This document shows positions 30,184 through 39,789 of a stretch of DNA of 64,000 nt, piece by piece (positions within the stretch are counted from its first letter, which is position 1; the number at the start of each line of letters is the position of its first letter). The DNA comes from Pythium myriotylum. Taxonomy: Eukaryota; Oomycota; Peronosporomycetes; Pythiales; Pythiaceae. The stretch spans positions 2,232,001-2,296,000 of the forward strand of contig JALJCQ010000009.1 of the NCBI GenBank assembly GCA_023091665.1, written 5' to 3'. The notes under the pieces were generated by a model. It had not been told where the DNA came from. It searched no databases and saw nothing but the letters and a program-made list of their open reading frames with translations. A program made the translations under genes and the position numbers.

Positions 30184-31677
30184 TCAGAAATGCACTTTGG
30201 TCTGCAGGGTAGCGGCGCCGGGCTTCAACTTGGCCTTGAGTGGCTCGACCTTGGCTGGTTCGTCCGGGCCGAGTCGCACACGGAAACAGTCACGATAGTT
30301 GTTCACGATCGCTTCCAGGCGGCGAAGCGTCGACGGCGAGCAGCCGTTGGCCTTAGCCTCAGCCAACATGCGCTCGAGTTCTGCTGTCAGCTCCGCGTCG
30401 GCATCCTTGCCAATGTCAAAGTCATCAGACCTGTCCTCGTCATAGTCCTCAGCGGGCTTGGCCAGCTGCTCGAGCATGTGGTCGATATCCACCCCGAGCG
30501 ACCGCAAGGCGTCGCGGCCCATCAGGAAACTGGACTCTTCACCTTCCATCACGAGACAGTGCACATTCCGCACATTGACACTACCGGCGGCGGTGCCAAT
30601 CTTGAGGTCCACGTGACACTCTTCATAGCACATTCGACTCCCACCACCGGCGGTTTCCACAAGGACCGGGACCCTGAGTACCTTCAGAGACGGCACAATG
30701 CCGGGGTCCTCCAACTCTTGGACTACGTGTCGTGGGATGATACCGCAGTCGGCGCCGGTGTCGGCAACGAACAGTAAATCGAACACGTCGTTGACCACAA
30801 CCATGTTGCGCGACGGCTCTGAGCCAGCAATGCGCACCGCCTTGACCTTGGCGCGCTTCATGTCTTGAAGCGCCTTGACCTTCTCTTCCTCAGAGGCTGT
30901 GGAACAATCACGAAGCCAGTGATTCTTCTTGCAGAACCAACACCCAGTACGTGGTGGTGGCTTTGCGCCTTCGCTTTGCTCCGCTGGTGCCCAGCCTGCC
31001 CACCACTTTACCATCTTGAGTGACCATCGACATGAGTCAGGTGCGAACATAAACCGATATCGAGCTCCTCCTTGTCTCAAACAGTGTGATGTAAACCAAA
31101 CTTTGTCACCGAGAATGCATTCGTTGATGCCGGACGCCGCAGCCACAATGTTGAGCATTTGTGTGAAGTTGTTGTCAGCCATTGGACTTCCCCAACGGAT
31201 TCCGACGTTGCTAAAGTCACCTTGCACTTGTTTGCACTGTTCCAGTTGCCGTTTCTTCACTGTTCCTCTCGGAATGCGTGTGAGAGACGGAAATGCAAAC
31301 TCGTCTTTTCCCCAACTATGATGCAGTGTGTCTTCCGTGTACTTGAACCAGCGAGATACATGAGTTAATGCTTCTGCTGCTCGCTCATCAGCTGGGAAAC
31401 AGTGAAGATTGTACGTGTAACTTGCATGGGGGTCGTGGTCGGTTTTCCGATCGCGTATCGTAAATGACCCGTAATAGATCATTTTGGTTCCACTGTCATC
31501 GCTTCGAGCCATCCCGATCTGGATGTTAGCCCTCTTCATAAGCAGCACCTCGTTGATGCGACACGCATCGTAGAAGCACAGCGAGGAGACTGCAGGTACC
31601 CACAAGCGCATCGTTTGGTTGAACTGAGTCGTTCTCGCGAGGAAATCGATCGTCCAGGTCAGAAGTGGGAGCGACAT
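30184..31677 (-). mobile_element. Chimeric frame: Crypton tyrosine recombinase joined to Ty3 zinc knuckle and aspartic protease, 497 codons
   Basis: Residues 1 to about 230 look like the catalytic domain of a Crypton-type tyrosine recombinase: box-I Arg at R40 (DACRINEVL), H198-x2-R201 (SHCLRQGGARYRFMF), and WWAGWA at 225-230. The segment with the catalytic Tyr is missing. From about 231 the sequence is Ty3: zinc knuckle C246/C249/H253/C258, an aspartic protease with D306-T-G-A (VADTGADCGIIP), and the start of pol (LKPGAATLQ). The two halves are joined without a stop. Either a Ty3 copy landed in a Crypton or a deletion fused them. The frame's first codon lies inside the recombinase, so its true 5' part is further upstream in other frames. 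Confidence 0.75.
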
Positions 31678-31689
31678 TGGCGATGCGCT

Positions 31690-32115
31690 GAGAGGCGTTC
31701 TCGCACGCTTCTCCTTCTTCTTCAGACCAACTAAGATCTGTGCGATCGTTGCAGAGCGAGCAGGATTCCCTCAAGCAACTGCGTTACCTTCAGCATCGGT
31801 TTGAACAATCCACCGATCATGTGGGTGGCCACCCTTGAGCATTTCAGGTCGACTCAAGCGCCAAGCCAGAGCAGATCTCAACTTTTCTGCAGGCTATTGG
31901 CTTCGGTTGGTTTGAGCAAGGTGATGGATGAAAGCAGCATGCACACTCGGCAGCTCTACGAAACGGGTCTCAGGTGGGTTCGGGGAGCCTTCTTGCACAC
32001 AAAAGTCGACAAACCGCCGCAAACTACTTGAAACTACTTGAGTAATCGGAGCGTGTCCTCGGTTCAAGTCGTTCATCTGCGTACCGCGTTGGTGCCAGTG
32101 CATCGTTGTAGACAC
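31690..32115 (-). pseudogene. N-terminal part of a Crypton-type recombinase, frameshifted
   Basis: The frame at 31894-32115 encodes a helical segment (SSSLRRFVDFCVQEG, FIHHLAQTNR) resembling the core-binding domain of tyrosine recombinases. The stretch 31690-31890 continues in two other frames, with helix-like pieces and a basic Lys-rich segment directly before the catalytic-domain frame that begins at 31677. At least two frameshifts or stops separate them, so the Crypton is dead. Confidence 0.5.
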
Positions 32116-33163
32116 GGCTTTCTGCTGTCAGCTCCATCTAGATTATTCTGTATTGGTGGCTTTGATGGCAGCTGGGCTGGCGGTGATAGTACGGAACACA
32201 GTCGGCTTGAAGTGTACCTGTGTCATCCGCGTCTGATGTATTCTGCAACATCAGCCTCAATTGCACTTTGTACCATCCGCCTCAACTGTACTTGTACCCT
32301 CGATTGTACCATGTACCACGAATTCGTAACAACCACTAGCTGCTTCGTTAGTTGAAATTTATTCAGAATATTGTGTGTGCGTTGTGTTTGGTAGATTGTT
32401 TTATCCATGGTTTTGTACATTGTATGTTTTAAACACTCGCGGGGGTGTTTTGATGACCCACGACGTCGCAAGTGACTTCTCCCGCTGGTGCGACCAATAT
32501 TATATTCCGTGCGACAAGTTGTGATTGGTTCGAAAAAAGTATAACCTGCAAGGAACGCTAGACCCAGCGCAAGGAACGCTGACCCCGCGCTGGGTCTGGT
32601 TGCGGTCGGGGTGTAGAGAGCGCCGCGTGCAACACCACCGCTTCGAGCCGACGTGCAGGCGCATTTGTTCTCATAGCGAGCAGCGACGTGTCTGGTCCAG
32701 AAGACCGACTCGCATGCACCACACAATTGCTTTCCTCAACGGTCCCCACTATGACCGTCGAGAAGGAGAAAGCGTCGATTGGGTCGAAGTTGCACTGGAA
32801 TGGTGATCGGGCTCCCCATGGTGACTTTTGGCGGGAGCGGACAAGAGCGGAGGTGAGAGTGGGAACGAGCGCGCCCGTCCAAAAGTCCCGAGCGCAGGCG
32901 TGTATCCCCGCTCCGGTAGAAATCTCTATGGTGGTTTTTCTCGGGTCGTGTGGGGAGGCGGGCAAATGCGGGTGTGTTTTCGGGAAAGTGGTGGGTTCTA
33001 CCTTGTTTGAATTACTCTGAATATTGTGTGTGTGTGTGCGGGGGGTTGGTAGGTTGTTTTATTCATGGTTTGTATGACTTTTTGCCACCCATCATAAGCT
33101 CACACAGAGGGACCCAAACACGGTTAACAAATTGGATAATCCAGGGTTCATCTAAGTTAAACC
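32116..33163. repeat. Non-coding repeat region with dispersed direct repeats
   Basis: No supported gene. A stretch of about 60 bases at 32359-32421 is repeated with changes at 33014-33081 (sharing GAATATTGTGTGTG and ATGGTTT). A stretch of about 38 bases at 32418-32455 (TGTATGTTTTAAACACTCGC) recurs at 33729-33765. At 32560-32597 an 11-bp inverted repeat (AGACCCAGCGC) can form a hairpin. These are probably ends of small non-autonomous elements. Confidence 0.55.
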
Positions 33164-33478
33164 TTGGTGAACCACAAAGTGACCACAGTGGCAAATGGGC
33201 AGGATGGATTCGGCCGCTGGCGTGCGGTCCGCTGGCGTGCGGTCACGGTCGTGTATGTGTACGGCGCCTTGTTAGTGGCCACAGCGAGAGTAATGGGCGT
33301 CTCTGTACGTAGTCTCCGGCGCTGGCCTGCGAACTTCGAGCGGTACGGCCGCATAACGGGAGAGCGCAGTCAGCGCCGGAGTCGCTGTCCTCCAGAGGTG
33401 CTAAACTTTATTTGGCCGTTTGTGACGTCGTTCCCGTGCTTCCACGTTGAAGAACTTCGTGTGGGGCTGCTAAGATAA
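33164..33478 (+). pseudogene. Transposase helix-turn-helix fragment (Tc1/IS630-like, tentative)
   Basis: The frame contains a helix-turn-helix-like segment (ARVMGVSVRSLRRWPANFERY) followed by an Arg-rich stretch and a second helical region (EELRVGLLR), the order seen at the N-terminus of IS630/Tc1-mariner transposases. No catalytic DDE part follows; the frame stops at 33478. The start of the frame is arbitrary. Confidence 0.4.
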
Positions 33479-34074
33479 TTGCGCTGTAATAGGGTCGGAA
33501 TCCTCTTCTGAAAGAGGCATTCGGCGTGAATGCGAACTCTATAACAAAAGCGTCCTGACGACGGAATGTATGGGTGGAAATCCTGAGTCACCTATATCGG
33601 GGTGAAGTTTTATAATAAGGGGCTGGCTGCATGATTTATATGATAAATAAGGGTTAGCTAAATAAATAGGGGCTATTTAGTGGTGTATTTGCAATTCATG
33701 TGGCCAGAATAGATGACTTTGACAATATATTGTATGTTTTAAACACTCGCGGGGGGTGTTTCCGATTAGAGCCGAGAAGTCATTAAAGGCCGTATCCTCT
33801 CGTGCCGACTCCACGCAACTCAAGGTGTTTCAATAGCTATCCTCATGCTGGAGTGCTTGTGGGATATCGTCCACTCCACATGTGCGCAAGCGTGGCACTC
33901 GGACACGCGGGGTGCACCGCTATCGAATTTGCGATGGTCAGCTGAGCAGGCTTGATGTATCTTGCAAGATGCGTGTGCCGACTGTTCTGATTTTATTTCG
34001 ATGTGCTTTTTGTGCATAGATATTGAAGAGGCGACTACATTTACTACTTTCCCTCATTGCTGGCGTGGTTTGAA
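33479..34074. other. AT-rich intergenic/repeat DNA
   Basis: About 600 bases without a gene. It has short internal repeats (AAATAGGGGCTA-like, near 33645-33680) and the second copy of the TTTTAAACACTCGC repeat near 33735. Confidence 0.4.
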
Positions 34075-34516
34075 GACGCCGCGATTGTCCATTCGACCAA
34101 GTATGGTGAAGTCTTGAGACAGCAAGACTTAGGGATAATAATTAATACCTGTAGTCCTAGTAATGAATGACCTGTTACCGTCACCCACAATCTGCATACC
34201 TGTTGTTTGTACTGAACACCTGTTACAGTAGTAACAGGAGTTTAGCAAGTCTTATATCAGTAAGTTTACTTCAATGTAGCCATATCTCCCGACTTTGATC
34301 ACCCGCGGTGTGTTTATACCCTCACTCATGCAGCGCCACAACAGCTCCCTTGTGATCCACAGACGGCATCAAGGTAATGATCCTCATTCCCTGCTACCAT
34401 ATTTAGCGCTCCGCCCTCGTTGCGTTGTTCCTGGCGGTGGCCCCGTACTTCGCGTTCTCTTCGAGTTCGGCTTCAGCAATCGTGGTCTCGACCTCATGCA
34501 TTGTAAACGCGCTACA

Positions 34517-34825
34517 ATGGCAGATAAAGTGGCTGCTAAGGAGAAGGGCATCGACATGACCGATTTTTCCGAGAAGAACATGCTGCGCGCCTAGCCAAAG
34601 GCCACCTGTCGATCTGAAGTCACCGACGCGCTACGTGTGCTGGCTGTATTTGCGCGTTTCTTCTACAATTCTCAAGCCAATGACTTGATCACGGCGGCAG
34701 CGGCTTTCGTCGACATTCACACTGGTATTAATGACAGCGATGAACTCGGTTGGAGCCACATCTCCTTTTGGATCTCCGACAAATCCGGTAAATTTTGCTC
34801 ACTTCTGGTCTGTGGTGACCCATAA
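34517..34825 (+). pseudogene. DIRS-like gag-type ORF remnant
   Basis: 34517-34594 encodes ADKVAAKEKGIDMTDFSEKN and then a stop. The next 230 bases continue in the same frame with EVTDALRVLAVFARFFYN and WSHISFWISDKSGKF. A run of helical residues ahead of RT is what DIRS-type ORF1 proteins show, but they are poorly conserved, so the assignment rests on context. Confidence 0.4.
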
Positions 34826-34921
34826 GCCGCGCTTGCTGTGGCGAGCGAAAGTAATCGCTATGATGAAATGCTGGCTCAACTCAACGATTTGGGGCACCGT
34901 CACCGCCGCTCAGCAACCGCG

Positions 34922-35545
34922 TCAACATGAACTGCTCGGTCGGCAGCATAAGGGACCAAGCGCCCCGACCGCCACCAGCGATCTTCTGCTCTCGCCTTGC
35001 CACCGTCTGTGGTGGCAGGTCTGCAACGGCAGGGGCAACGACGCGCGTGTCTGAAATGTTTGTCTCAAGATGGTTGTACAGGCAATGGTAGTGATGGCTG
35101 CTTCTATCCCCGACGAGCACACTTCATTACCAAGAAGGGAGACCTTGCGAACGACGCTAAGGCCATCATCCAGCATGGGGTTTGCGGTCGAGACGTCGAC
35201 GATGACTGCCCCTGCCCCGCCAGGGCCTGGGTTGCCTCTCGAGCCGCCGTCGAAGAAGAGGAGGCGGGCTGGCGCCGCCAGCACAGGGAGGTGATCGGAG
35301 GGGTCTCCGGCGTCGTCCAGCAGAGAGGAGAACTTGGCGATGATGCCGGCCGCGTGGGGTGGCGGGTCAGGCTGCCGTTCAAGGCGGTAGAGTAGTGTGT
35401 CCAGCACTCGTTGGCAGCTGATACGATGAGTCGCTGTAGCTTGGTTGCGAGTCCGGGCGCGGGTCTCGTCAGACTTGTTGTTGCGCCAGGCGTTGAGCAC
35501 CACAAGCGTCTCCAGCACGAGCTGTTGCCAGACCGCTTGTAGCAC
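34922..35545 (-). pseudogene. Antisense RNase HI domain fragment, probably from a non-LTR retroelement
   Basis: The minus-strand frame contains a well-preserved RNase HI opening (LLFFDGGSRGNPGPGGAGAVIV at about 35205-35270), with the first catalytic Asp in FFDGG and a later Glu in the SGIEAAI segment. The upstream part (DTLLYRLERQPDPPPHAAGI) is linker-like. The remainder after about residue 150 drifts into low similarity. It runs against the surrounding DIRS-like element and so represents a separate nested insertion. Confidence 0.6.
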
Positions 35546-35745
35546 TGGGAACGGTCCAGCTCCTGTGTCGTCGTCATCTTGGAGACACTTGCGGAGGGAG
35601 GGTACCTCCCAGATGCTCAGTGATGTACGGGCTCGGTGGTCAAGTAAGAAAGCATCCTGTCAAGCCTAGCGACCACCAAACCACGCGTCCGCTGCGGTTG
35701 ATGCAGCGCAAGTGCGACAACATATCCAAAAAGGTCGCTACTTGA

Positions 35746-36156
35746 TTGTCGACGAATCACTGCTCGAGCTGTGGCCCGAGATCTTCATCAGTTCACTCGG
35801 TGTTGTCGACAAAGGCGACAATGGTGACATTCGATGACTACCCTTTTCCTGCCAACGAGGCTGTCAACGACTATACGCTACGGGACGATTTCCCACCGAT
35901 CGTGTACAATCCTCCAACGGACATCGTGAGCCGGCTTCACTACCTCCGGGTCCGGTTTCCTCTCGCGATGATCCTCATCATGCTTGGCGACGTCGCCGGG
36001 GCTTTCCAACACGTACCAATTCACGCGGATTTTGTGCACATGTTCGCATTTCGTTTCGATGGTTACGTGATCATTGACCTTGCATGCAGCTTCGAGTGGT
36101 GTGGTTCCCCAGCGTATTATGCTCGCCGGTTCTATCATCAACGAGCTGTACACTAG
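35746..36156 (+). pseudogene. DIRS-like reverse transcriptase fragment
   Basis: It encodes RT segments around motif A (MLGDVAGAFQHVPIHADFVH, catalytic Asp in GDVAGAF) and the following motif B-like region (CSFEWCGSPAYYARRF). Motif C with the Asp-Asp pair is not present before the stop, and RNase H and linker sequence are missing before the recombinase begins at about 36190, so an internal deletion has occurred. Confidence 0.65.
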
Positions 36157-36189
36157 TTGTGCGCTCGGAGAGCGCCTCAACAATGGTGC

Positions 36190-36550
36190 CAGGACGTCTC
36201 GCGCGGCAGCAACTTCAGTAACCATCGGCCTCTCTGGCTCCAAGAACGATCAGTACGGGAGGGGCGCCTGGCGCACGATGCATGCGTCCGGTGACCGTCA
36301 ACTGCGCCCGGTCAAGGCGCTCGGCCACATCCTCGATGCGAGAGACAAGCTCGGCCAGAAGGCACGCAGCAGTCGCTTCCTGTGCTTTGACCTAAGTTCG
36401 ACGCATGTGTCTACAGCGTTCAAGTCTGCGGCAGCCATAGCAGGCGTGCCCAAAGCAAACTACGCGACCCATTCGATTCGTATTTGCGGTGCTACAGCCC
36501 TGCTCAACGGCCACGCGGACAGTCTGTCCATCAAGCTGCTCGGAAGGTGA
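36190..36550 (+). pseudogene. DIRS-like tyrosine recombinase, C-terminally frameshifted
   Basis: It encodes the catalytic domain (GLSGSKNDQYGRGAWRTMH, FKSAAAIAGVPKANYATHS) with the H-x-x-R box in THSIRICGATALLNG. The frame stops with TGA at 36548, just before the catalytic-tyrosine segment, which is still visible in the neighbouring frame. The break looks like a single-base change in length. Confidence 0.7.
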
Positions 36551-36654
36551 TGTCCAAATGTTTTGAAGATTACCCTGTGCAAGCTGCCTAGGCCACTGTT
36601 GACCTCTCCAAGCATGTTGTAACACTGCTCCTCGCCCCCGTGGACGCGGCGCAT

Positions 36655-36790
36655 TCTTCATTGGAGTAAGAACCATCGATTGGCTAACGCCCACCGTTAG
36701 CCTCGAAGAGCCACTTGTGATTGGCTTACTCTTCGTGGCTAACGGTGGGCGTTAGCCCAATCGATGATTCTGATTGGCTATTAAGTGATA
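36655..36790. repeat. Foldback palindrome (MITE-like)
   Basis: A near-perfect inverted repeat with arms of about 37 bases: 36674-36710 against 36730-36766 (both containing CTAACGCCCACCGTTAGCC or its complement), separated by about 20 bases. It is flanked by the related motif GATTGGCTA. It lies inside the right end of the DIRS-like element and could form a strong hairpin. Confidence 0.85.
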
Positions 36791-36984
36791 TTCTGGCTAT
36801 TCTGGGCAAAACTGAATGTGACACATGTTCAGTACAAACAACAGATGTTCAGTGTCTGGGATGCATCAACAGGTTTATGGGTTCACAATAACAGGTTTTA
36901 ATTTGCACCCCAATACTTAGCGTCGTGGCAGCTCGACTCGGAGACGCCGCGGTTGTCCCTTCCGTCAAGTACGGTGAAGTCTTG

Positions 36985-37900
36985 CTGCCTCAAGACGAGG
37001 CAACACTACAGACCATACTTTCGTCCACATGACACCAACAACGAGTAGCACTGATGTAATGCAATAGATTCCAACTTTCATCATCACCAACATCGAGTGT
37101 ACACTTAGACAACAAATTCATGTTACGCACAGGAGAGCAAGAACGGTTCGCCCGCGCCAAATGAAATGAATTTTCATGTTATACATCACCAATTGTCTTG
37201 CTGAACTTTCGCCTTTATGTTTTCGCGTTGCTCAGCTTCGATTTAATCTGTCGGTCACTGAGGATACCCACACCATAATGATCGCGAAACCGCTTGAGTC
37301 ATTCGAGAGGCTTGATGGATGGATTTGAATCTACCAGTATGTCAAAGAACGGGTTAATCGCCTTACTGGTGATCTGTCGCCATGGTTACCTCGAGGGGTT
37401 GCCGATGCCGTTCTGGGACATTTTTGAGGTTCTCACAAGTGCTTGTGAGGACTACATCGGTTGTTGTGTTCATAGTGGCTGGTTGTCTTTGTTGTTGAGA
37501 GCGAATCTTGGATATTTCCTGGTGGAGATTATTCTCCGTCGGTAGGTCCACTAGATGTGGATGCCTAGATCGAAGTTCTTCGAGCATTTGACCAGCCCCA
37601 CGATTGTGAGCTTTGTTTCGTAGACCACGAAGATACATCTCCAAAAGGTCTTCGCTAAGCTTGGCGATTTAACGTTTTCATAAATGGATCCTCGCTTTGG
37701 TCTACGGCCCACAATGCTTGCACTTTTCCATTACTGTGTCCGCGTTGATAGACTCTCTGACGTCAGATCGCCGGTATATTTGGATCACAAACAGGACAAT
37801 TCCCTGCACTTGTGGGCCGACGGCCCTTCGCATAACACAAGAGAGGGCAGCTGATCGTTCCTCGCGATTGGAACCGTGGTCCAAAACTTCGATTCTGACA
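36985..37900. other. Region left of the tRNA array, no supported gene
   Basis: Two minus-strand frames (37363-37644 and 37702-37884) look protein-like. The first has QMLEELRSRHPHLVDLPTE and the second ends in VMEKCKHCGP. They may be remnants of one transposase-type protein, but I cannot name it. Homology to the array unit begins abruptly at 37901. Confidence 0.35.
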
Positions 37901-38043
37901 GTCCGGCGGTATAGAATACACGGCGCGTACCCGCCACCTCGTCGACGCTAAGCGTCGCAGCTCTGTATGTAGCACCATCGAGTAGACCGTTTTCGTGTCT
38001 TCAATATCTCCAGGCCTTACAGGGGGTCTTCGTGTGTGTGTGT

Positions 38044-38096
<53 letters not shown>

Positions 38097-38180
38097 AGAG
38101 AGATGGGGGGGAGGGCTGTCTTCTGTACGCACATATTGTCATTCGGGGATGAAGCGGTGTCTGCGGAAGAGAAGTTTTGT

Positions 38181-38261
38181 GGCAGCTTGGCCGAGTGGTT
38201 AAGGCGATGGACTTGAAATCCATTGGGGTCACCCGCGTGAGTTCAAATCTCACAGCTGTCG
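38181..38261 (+). tRNA. tRNA-Ser(UGA), array copy 1
   Basis: It folds into a complete cloverleaf. There is a 7-bp acceptor stem (GGCAGCT/AGCTGTC, one G-U), a D arm GCC...GGC with GTGG, a 5-bp anticodon stem ATGGA/TCCAT with loop CTTGAAA (anticodon TGA at 38214-38216, reading UCA), a type II long variable arm, and a T arm GTGAG-TTCAAAT-CTCAC. The discriminator base is G, as serine tRNAs need. Internal Pol III A box (TGGCCGAGTGG) and B box (GAGTTCAAATC) are intact. There is no intron, and CCA is not encoded, as in eukaryotes. Confidence 0.97.
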
Positions 38262-38307
38262 ATTCTCTATGCAGCAGGCACCGCCTGGCTTGATTCTACA
38301 TCGACCA

Positions 38308-38312
38308 TTTTT
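38308..38312 (+). terminator. Candidate Pol III T-run terminator (copy 1; same in every unit)
   Basis: The first run of five T downstream of the tRNA, 47 bases after its end. This is further than usual for Pol III, so the primary transcript would have a long trailer; a shorter non-canonical stop is possible. Confidence 0.4.
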
Positions 38313-39566
38313 CATGACATCCTTGCCAACTCACTCCCCACTCACTCCCTTTGCCCCACCCCGCCCAGCACCAACTACCACGCATCTCTCGCACTCTCCC
38401 CCCACGTGCGCAATCGGTTGCGCCTCTCGCTTTTGTTTTTGTTTTTGTTTTTGTTTTTGTTTTTGTTTTTGTTTTTGTTTTTGTTTTCGCTTTGTTTTGT
38501 TTTGTTTCGTTTTGTTTTCGTTTCGTTTCGTTTTGTTTCGTTTTGTTTTGTTTTGTTTTGTTTTATTTGCTTGTTTGTTTGTTTGTTTGTTTATGTTTCC
38601 GCTATCGCTTCCGATTCCACTTCTCCCGCCTTGTTTCTTCCTCGGTTGTTTCACTGCTTCTTCTTTTCCTCAGCACACCACCGTGGTTCCCGTGACATCA
38701 GGGTCTGCGCCGCGCACCTCTTGAACGATAGCACTCCAATCTGCAACGAAGCCGTTCGCGTCTGCTTTCTCTCACGCAGAGATCGAGAAGCTCTCTTTAG
38801 CTTGGTGGGTGTATCACGGCCACAGCATCCACGGCTAAATACGCCTTCTGATAAACGTGGCTAGAGAGGTGGGCTGGGACAGTGAGGTAAAGTCAAGACG
38901 GATGCGACTGCATAATCGCGCAGGATGTTTCGTGGTGGTGTGGCCTCCGTCGGAGGTTACAAGCTACAGTATACTTCGTCTTCTGTGCTACAACTGGTGC
39001 ACGGCACTCCGGGTTGTTGAGACTTCACAATTCATCATCTCTCCACCCCCACTGCAGACAGAAAACGACGAGACCTGGAAGCGCACGTGTTTCTTCGCAC
39101 TCTCTCTACGGCTTCCATGCCGTGACAGTTCGTGGCAGTACGTGGCGTACACCGTTGTCGATGTCTTCGGGCTTCGGGCGGCCCACTCTCTCGACTCGAT
39201 CTCGAACGTCCACGCCATTCCCTTCCACACAGAGATGATGACTGTCATGAAACAGCACAATCGCAGTCAGGCGCGCTCAACTCCCACACGAAGCTCTACA
39301 TCTGGCCCCACGCCAGTGCCTCCATGCGTATAGTTTGTTTGTCTGTGCGAGCGCAGTGCCTTGCTCACCATCGCAGCCATACCCACCACCCGTTTGCACC
39401 ACACGCGCCCGTCGATATAGACTGTCCGGCGGTATAGAATACACGGCGCGTACCCGCCACCTCGTCGACGCTAAGCGTCGCAGCTCTGTATGTAGCACCA
39501 TCGAGTAGACCGTTTTCGTGTCTTCAATATCTCCAGGCCTTACAGGGGGTCTTCGTGTGTGTGTGT

Positions 39567-39625
<59 letters not shown>

Positions 39626-39708
39626 AGAGAGATGGGGGGAGGGCTGTCTTCTGTACGCACATATTGTCATTCGGGGATGAAGCGGTGTCTGCGGAAGAGA
39701 AGTTTTGT

Positions 39709-39789
39709 GGCAGCTTGGCCGAGTGGTTAAGGCGATGGACTTGAAATCCATTGGGGTCACCCGCGTGAGTTCAAATCTCACAGCTGTCG
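39709..39789 (+). tRNA. tRNA-Ser(UGA), array copy 2
   Basis: Identical to copy 1. It is 1528 bp downstream, the longest spacing in the array because unit 1 has an expanded TTTTTG tract and this copy an expanded GA tract. Confidence 0.97.

Larger units (their letters stand above)
34201..36843 (+). mobile_element. DIRS-like tyrosine-recombinase retroelement, decayed, with terminal inverted repeats
   Basis: A 2.6-kb segment is bounded by a perfect 18-bp inverted repeat (34201-34218 and 36826-36843). Two 42-bp direct repeats (36 of 42 matching) lie just outside (34075-34116 and 36943-36984). Inside, in order on the plus strand, are a gag-like helical segment (34620-34825), a partial reverse transcriptase (35746-36156) and a tyrosine recombinase (36190-36550). 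This order and the recombinase type fit the DIRS/Ngaro group. A minus-strand RNase H fragment is embedded. No frame is intact and RT motif C is missing. Confidence 0.65.

Noticed and set aside
32223..32726. 167-codon minus-strand frame
   Set aside because: No domain, low complexity and located in a region of dispersed repeats; probably chance.
38438..38600. Long frames rich in Phe-Cys/Phe-Val (plus strand) or Gln-Lys (minus strand) and, near 38050, Ser-Leu or Arg-Glu
   Set aside because: They are translations of the TTTTTG and GA microsatellites.
39235..39241. ATGATGA in the array unit, resembling a box C of a C/D snoRNA
   Set aside because: No CTGA box D follows at a suitable distance and there is no terminal stem.
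38857..39333. A 158-codon open frame repeated identically in all eleven array units
   Set aside because: Its identity between units follows from array homogenisation and is not evidence of selection. It has no recognisable domain and no supporting start context, so I do not call it a gene.
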